DNA of 10,526 nt, from the NCBI GenBank assembly GCA_026397695.1, contig JAPLUJ010000429.1:1-10526 (forward strand), in the 5' to 3' direction. Positions 6,563 through 10,526 of the stretch are shown piece by piece. A program made the position numbers and the translations under genes. The notes below the pieces were generated by a model. That model saw only the letters and a program-made list of their open reading frames with translations. It did no database searches and was not told the origin of the DNA. The DNA comes from Verrucomicrobiota bacterium (GTDB lineage Bacteria > Verrucomicrobiota > Verrucomicrobiia > Verrucomicrobiales > Akkermansiaceae). Position 1 is the stretch's first letter; each line of letters starts with the position of its first letter.

Positions 6563-8383
6563 ATGAAGCCCTTGAAACGATCACTCCTGTCCATCCACAG
6601 CCTGCTGATTGGAGTCACATTGCTCCTCGCCAGCGTACCGGTCCGCGCAGCGGAAGCGCATGTGCCTGCGGCTGCGGCCGCGACCCATGCGGCGGCAACG
6701 AACTTCCAACAATCATTTGCCATTACCGGCAACTACCTCAACCTGCCAGTGGACGATGCTTGTCCGAAGCGCTATCTCATCCTGCGCGATGCCAAGGGCG
6801 CGGCGGTCACGGATTTCCGCATTCGCCTCGCCGAGGACAAGCCGGTGATGTGGGGATCGGTTGACGTGCGCAAGCATCGCGGCCAGACGCTCACGCTGAC
6901 GTTCGATGCCATTCCGCCGGATCATCCCGCGCTGGCGAGGATCCATGCCTCCGACGCATTGCCGGATACGGGGAAGTTATACCGCGAGCAGTACCGTCCG
7001 CAGTTCCATTACACGCCGCGCGTTGGTTGGGTCAATGACCCGAACGGCCTCGTCTATTACAACGGCACCTATCATCTGTTTTACCAGTGGAATCCCTACG
7101 GCACGATGTGGGACAACATGCACTGGGGTTATGCCACAAGCACGAACCTTGTGCATTGGACGGACCACGGCGCGGCCTTCACTCCGCGCTTCCAACGCGA
7201 GGCCTATAGCGGTTCGGGCGTGGTGGATTGGAAAAACACCACCGGACTCCAGACTGGCGGGCATCCGCCCATCCTTCTGTTCTACACGGATTGCGGCGCT
7301 CGGTTTCAGGAAAAGAGCCAGCACAAGACGCCGCAAGGGCTCGCCTACTCGGTGGACGGAGGGATGTCGTGGCAGGATTACGCGAAGAAGCCGATCCTCG
7401 AGCCGTTCCCGGTGGCGGGCGGGAAAAGCTACCATGTGGATCGCGACCCGATCGTGCGCTGGTATGAACCGGGGAAACATTGGACCATGATGCTATTTGT
7501 CGGCGGCGGTACATTCCGCGTGTTCAACTCAACCAATGCGCTGGACTGGACGGCGGTCTCCGACCTGAAAGTCCCCGGTCACAACGAATGCCCCGACCTG
7601 TTCGAGATCGCGGTCGAGAACGAGCCGGGCGTGAGGAAATCGGTGTTCGTTTCCGGGGGGGGGAATTTCGTCGTCGGCGATTGTGCGAAATTCACCGTGG
7701 GCAGCTTCGATGGCAAAACCTTCACACCCGAGCAACCGTCACGCGTGATGGATGAAGGGCGTGAGAACTATTCCACGCAAACCTTCAGCGACGCGCCCGA
7801 CGGACGCCGCATTTATGTCGCCTGGTTTTCGCGCGGCTTTGGCACGAAGCCCATCGGCGACATGCCGGCCAACGCGCACTTTCGCGTGCCATGGGAACTC
7901 TCGCTCTACAAAACCGCGGAGGGCTACCGAATGCGCCGCCTGCCGGTACGGGAAATCGAAATCCTGCGTGGCCATAAACACGACTGGAGCGATGTCGCGT
8001 TGACGGTGGACAAACCCTTCGACGCGCAACTCAAGACAGCCGAGTTGGACATCGTGGCGGAAATCCAACCCGGCACGACGAACACGTTCAGCTTCGAACT
8101 GAGCGGCTTCAAAGCCACCTACGACGCTGCGACGGGAAAGATGAGCGCGCTGGGCCGGACGGTGGATGTGAAACCCGTGGATGGTTTGCTGCGGTTTCGC
8201 ATTCTGCGTGACCGCCTGATGGTGGAGATGTTCATCAACGATGGCACGATAGCGATGACCGGCCTCCACACCTTTGATGCGAGCAAGCCCGCGCTGCGCA
8301 TCACTGCCGATGGCGACGGCCATCGCGTGAAGCGGCTCACGGCCTATCCGATGAAATCCATGTGGGAAGCAGTCAAACCCTGA
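6563..8383 (+). CDS. Secreted glycoside hydrolase family 32 (levanase / fructan beta-fructosidase type)
   Basis: The protein has 606 residues. It begins with a signal peptide (KRSLLSIHSLLIGVTLLLAS, cleavage near VRA-AE at 29-31). An Ala-rich linker leads to a small N-terminal beta domain (about 48-130), resembling the DUF4980-type domain found before some GH32 enzymes. The five-bladed propeller starts at about 140. All three catalytic motifs are present: WVNDPNG (nucleophile D159; Val replaces the usual Met), RDP (D295, transition-state stabiliser) and ECPD (general acid/base E342). YSGSG (215-219) matches the conserved FSGS region. Residues about 465-606 form the C-terminal beta-sandwich. 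GH32 enzymes cleave terminal or internal fructose linkages of levan, inulin or sucrose by a retaining mechanism. The sequence does not settle which, and the signal peptide implies action outside the cytoplasm. No transporter or fructokinase is adjacent. The ATG at 6563 is chosen for the signal peptide, without a clear Shine-Dalgarno sequence. A G9 tract at 7655-7663 encodes GGG in frame. The convergent SUMF1 gene ends only 22 bases away. Confidence 0.95.
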   Translation: MKPLKRSLLSIHSLLIGVTLLLASVPVRAAEAHVPAAAAATHAAATNFQQSFAITGNYLNLPVDDACPKRYLILRDAKGAAVTDFRIRLAEDKPVMWGSVDVRKHRGQTLTLTFDAIPPDHPALARIHASDALPDTGKLYREQYRPQFHYTPRVGWVNDPNGLVYYNGTYHLFYQWNPYGTMWDNMHWGYATSTNLVHWTDHGAAFTPRFQREAYSGSGVVDWKNTTGLQTGGHPPILLFYTDCGARFQEKSQHKTPQGLAYSVDGGMSWQDYAKKPILEPFPVAGGKSYHVDRDPIVRWYEPGKHWTMMLFVGGGTFRVFNSTNALDWTAVSDLKVPGHNECPDLFEIAVENEPGVRKSVFVSGGGNFVVGDCAKFTVGSFDGKTFTPEQPSRVMDEGRENYSTQTFSDAPDGRRIYVAWFSRGFGTKPIGDMPANAHFRVPWELSLYKTAEGYRMRRLPVREIEILRGHKHDWSDVALTVDKPFDAQLKTAELDIVAEIQPGTTNTFSFELSGFKATYDAATGKMSALGRTVDVKPVDGLLRFRILRDRLMVEMFINDGTIAMTGLHTFDASKPALRITADGDGHRVKRLTAYPMKSMWEAVKP

Positions 8384-8405
8384 AACGGGTCGTGCGGGTG
8401 TTAGA

Positions 8406-9446
8406 TCAAATCTCCGGTGCCAGCACCAAGCGCACGCCGTTGATGCGCATTTGGTGGTCGTAGAGGAAAGCGTTGCGTGACGCCGAACGAAGGTAGCGCA
8501 CTGCGACGCCGGGAACATCGGGCAAGTACTGGGCGGCTTGGCCGGAGAGAAAACAACCGCCGCGGGCGACGCGCCGCTTCGCGATGCTGGGTTCGGTGGG
8601 ACCCGCCGGGTCGGTGACGGCTCCCTGCGGGTACGGGCCGTACCAATCGTGACACCATTCATACAGGTTGCCGTGCATGTCATATAACCCCCATGCGTTG
8701 GGTGTGCGCGCACCGGCGACTTCTTCCGGCGTGTCGCCATGGAATGGCGGCGGCAGGAACTTCCGATCGCCGTTGCATCCTGCAAATCCACCGCACACGG
8801 CGAACATGAGCAACGGATCCGCCTTGACGTTGAACGGTCCGGTGGTCCCCGCGCGGCAGGCGTATTCCCATTCGGCCTCGGTCGGCAACCGATAGACATA
8901 ACCCTTGGGCAAGCGCCCGGCGGCACTTTCGATGGCGGTGATTTTTTTACCGAACTGGTTGGCGTCCTCCCATGTCATGCCGTCCATCGCATAACGCGAA
9001 AGGTCGCGGCACTGCCGCTCGATGGTCAGGAACGATCCTCCTTGATGCAGCTCCGGCACCGAATATCCATAACGCCCGGCACCCACCAGAATCGGGCGGA
9101 AATCCGGCCACATGATAGGTAGATATTGAGCGTGTGTGGTTTCGGTAGCGGCCATGTAGAACGGTTTCGATAGAGTAACCTGGTGCTGCGTCTCGTCATC
9201 GCCACGGCCTGTTTCAGTCGGCGGGCTGCCCATCGTAAACGTACCCGGCTTGATAAGAATCATGCGAATGCCGCCGGATTTCGGCACGACGAACGACGGG
9301 GCACCGAGTGATTTGACTGCTGCCGCATCGAACTGTTCTTGTTTGGCGTCGTCAGTCCTGGGGGTCTCGTCGGCCCGGACAGCGTGTGCTGCGGCTAACA
9401 TAATCCCGGCCAGAGCCAAAACGGTTGCTGTGGAATTCCATTTCAT
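8406..9446 (-). CDS. Secreted SUMF1-fold (formylglycine-generating-enzyme-like) protein, probably not a true FGE
   Basis: This encodes 346 residues with a signal peptide (MKWNSTATVLALAGIMLAAA, cleavage near VRA-DE). The SUMF1 fold runs from about 58 to 343: MILIKPGTFTMGS (62-74), RLPTEAEWEYACRAG (186-200), WGLYDMHGNLYEWCHDW (252-268), RVARGGCFL (292-300) and the closing GVRLVL (337-342). True FGEs convert a sulfatase cysteine to formylglycine using a cysteine pair placed +3 and +8 after the RGGS motif. Here those positions are S301 and Q306, and the only nearby cysteine is C298 within RGGC. A different role within the fold, for example a binding or structural protein, is therefore more likely, and no sulfatase is visible nearby. 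About 45 residues (106-152) between THAQY and MDGMTWEDA look like an insertion. The start lies 13 bases after the LamG gene stop, so the two are co-transcribed. Confidence 0.9.
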   Translation of the reverse strand: MKWNSTATVLALAGIMLAAAHAVRADETPRTDDAKQEQFDAAAVKSLGAPSFVVPKSGGIRMILIKPGTFTMGSPPTETGRGDDETQHQVTLSKPFYMAATETTHAQYLPIMWPDFRPILVGAGRYGYSVPELHQGGSFLTIERQCRDLSRYAMDGMTWEDANQFGKKITAIESAAGRLPKGYVYRLPTEAEWEYACRAGTTGPFNVKADPLLMFAVCGGFAGCNGDRKFLPPPFHGDTPEEVAGARTPNAWGLYDMHGNLYEWCHDWYGPYPQGAVTDPAGPTEPSIAKRRVARGGCFLSGQAAQYLPDVPGVAVRYLRSASRNAFLYDHQMRINGVRLVLAPEI

Positions 9447-9459
9447 ATCAGTCGATTTC

Positions 9460-10526
9460 CTACTTATAGATATAGGGTTTCATCCGTTTGAGCCAGCGCA
9501 ACTGGTGCGGCTGGATTTTTTCCGGGCCGCCCATTTCGAAATCCAGGCGGGAGTCCCAGTCGATTTCGGCGACCCACCGGCTCTGTTGTGCGTCGAGTAC
9601 TTGTTGCAATGTCTTCTCGTCTTCGGTCAGCGCAAACTGTTGGTACCGGGCCAGATATGCTCCGATGCTGCGCTCGTATTGATTCCAGCCCGAGCCCCAC
9701 GCGCCGAGGCCGTAATACTCGTCGGCGTTGTTGAGCATCTGGAATCGCTGTTTACAGGTGTCGACGGCTGCTTGTTTCTTTTTCAACTCGATGAGCATGG
9801 TCATGGAGTTCTTGCGGATGAATTCGTCACGCTGCTGTTGCTTGCTAGGTTCTTGCGCATGGTCCGGCTTTGGGGGGGCGTCCGGCCGGACGTCAAACTT
9901 TTTGCCCAGTTCGATGCGGAATCCTTCGTACTCTTTCTCGAAGTCCTGGGCGGCCTTGGCGAGTGCGGCAATTTCCTCCTTGCCGAGACCCTCACGCTCC
10001 TTGCGAATTTCGATGCCCTGTTGATACCAGGTTTTAAGACGTGACGTGTTGATACCCGGGGCCTCCTTGGCCGCTGGGGAATCCTGCCAGGCCTTGAGGC
10101 GTTGGGTGTTGAGCTTCTTGAAATCATCGAAGCGACTCAGAAAACTTTTGTCAACGCGGCGCGAGCTGATTTCGGGCACGATGCCGTCTTTCGCGAAATC
10201 CTGATGAATCACCGAGTAGATCCGCACATGATCCAGCGTGCCTTGGAAACACTTGGTGCCATCGCGCGCGGCGGCGATGAAGTTACGTTTCACGCACCCC
10301 CCAGGAAACACCGCCAGTGGTCGGAACGTGGATGCGCACGAGGCGACCTTCTGATTGTCATAAAAGATCGTCATCGTTGTGCCATCGATTTCGACGCGGA
10401 CGGTGGTCCACTTGTCGTTGGCGAGCGCGGGAGCAGTCAACGATGCCTTCTTGCCACCGACAATCGTGACGAGTGATGCCGCGCCGGACGGGCTGACACC
10501 CAGCATATAACAATTGTCAGCCGAAC
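9460..10526 (-). CDS. LamG/concanavalin-A-like domain protein with long helical C-terminus, 5' end outside window
   Basis: The frame stays open above the first in-window ATG (10506), reading SADNCY before MLGVSP, so that Met is internal and the gene begins beyond 10526. The window holds 355 complete codons. The first 110 or so residues look like the C-terminal half of a LamG jelly roll: KWTTVRVEIDGTTMTIFYDN, then FQGTLDHVRIYS, the usual last strand of this fold. The remaining roughly 240 residues are a highly charged, mostly helical region (for example RLKTWYQQGIEIRKEREG and AALAKAAQDFEKEYEG). They end in a W/Y-rich module containing GLGAWGSGWNQYERS and WVAEIDWDSRLDFE. I do not recognise this tail. 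A catalytic domain could lie upstream, outside the window. The protein is probably exported, like its neighbours, but its N-terminus is not visible. It is the first visible gene of a pair with the SUMF1 gene. A C7 tract (9872-9878 on the plus strand as G7) is in frame. Confidence 0.8.
   Translation of the reverse strand, partial: SADNCYMLGVSPSGAASLVTIVGGKKASLTAPALANDKWTTVRVEIDGTTMTIFYDNQKVASCASTFRPLAVFPGGCVKRNFIAAARDGTKCFQGTLDHVRIYSVIHQDFAKDGIVPEISSRRVDKSFLSRFDDFKKLNTQRLKAWQDSPAAKEAPGINTSRLKTWYQQGIEIRKEREGLGKEEIAALAKAAQDFEKEYEGFRIELGKKFDVRPDAPPKPDHAQEPSKQQQRDEFIRKNSMTMLIELKKKQAAVDTCKQRFQMLNNADEYYGLGAWGSGWNQYERSIGAYLARYQQFALTEDEKTLQQVLDAQQSRWVAEIDWDSRLDFEMGGPEKIQPHQLRWLKRMKPYIYK

Noticed and set aside
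8384..8405. Bidirectional terminator between the convergent GH32 and SUMF1 genes
   Set aside because: The 22-base gap holds no inverted repeat or T-tract; only a GTTAG core is present.
7739..8926. 395-codon open frame on the minus strand across the GH32 and SUMF1 gene ends
   Set aside because: It lies antisense to the GH32 3' part and in another frame of the SUMF1 gene. Its product is arginine- and proline-rich without recognisable domains, while both real genes have clear family motifs.
9250..10044. 264-codon open frame on the plus strand
   Set aside because: It is antisense to the SUMF1 and LamG genes, whose products have clear motifs; the frame is an effect of codon bias in GC-rich DNA.

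Overview
The window looks like a piece of a PVC-superphylum chromosome, most likely Verrucomicrobiota, with Planctomycetota as the alternative. It has high GC. It carries the families that mark these bacteria: a DUF1549/DUF1553 protein, a DUF1501 protein, a pre-peptidase C-terminal (PPC) domain protein, a DUF1080 (3-keto-disaccharide hydrolase) protein, a SUMF1-type protein and a LamG-type protein. Nearly every product with a visible N-terminus has an export signal. Start codons have weak or no Shine-Dalgarno sequences. I saw no tRNA, rRNA, CRISPR array, insertion sequence or phage gene.

Left part, minus strand, 5165 down to 1: a three-gene operon. It runs from a DUF1549/DUF1553 gene (split by a frameshift near 4130) into a DUF1501 gene with a 13-base overlap, and then, after 12 bases, into a large PPC-domain protein gene that leaves the window at base 1 with its 3' end missing. 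The last gene is easy to miss because its stop codon lies outside the window; I translated it by hand and it stays open for 738 codons. This trio is a recurring PVC operon of exported proteins whose biochemical role is poorly known.

Middle, 5166-5409: a 244-base divergent intergenic region with a 13-bp direct repeat, an 8-bp dyad and a candidate promoter for the left operon. To its right, on the plus strand, are a secreted DUF1080 protein (5410-6414) and, after a 148-base gap holding a C10 tract and a strong hairpin, a secreted GH32 fructan-degrading enzyme (6563-8383) with all three catalytic acidic motifs intact.

Right part, minus strand, 10526 down to 8406: a LamG-type protein (5' end missing) followed 13 bases later by a SUMF1-fold protein that lacks the copper-binding cysteine pair of true formylglycine-generating enzymes. 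This pair converges on the GH32 gene. Taken together, the right half reads as an extracellular carbohydrate-degradation locus: GH32 on fructans, DUF1080 on disaccharide derivatives or as a carbohydrate-binding fold, and LamG as a likely glycan binder.

The most unusual signal is not a gene. The heptamer TTGTTAG (either strand) occurs nine times in the left 5.2 kb and never in the right half. It sits inside coding sequence in three different reading frames and encodes different amino acids, which points to selection on the DNA itself rather than on protein. The second is the frameshift in the DUF1549/DUF1553 gene, which looks like a small deletion between CATGCC direct repeats.
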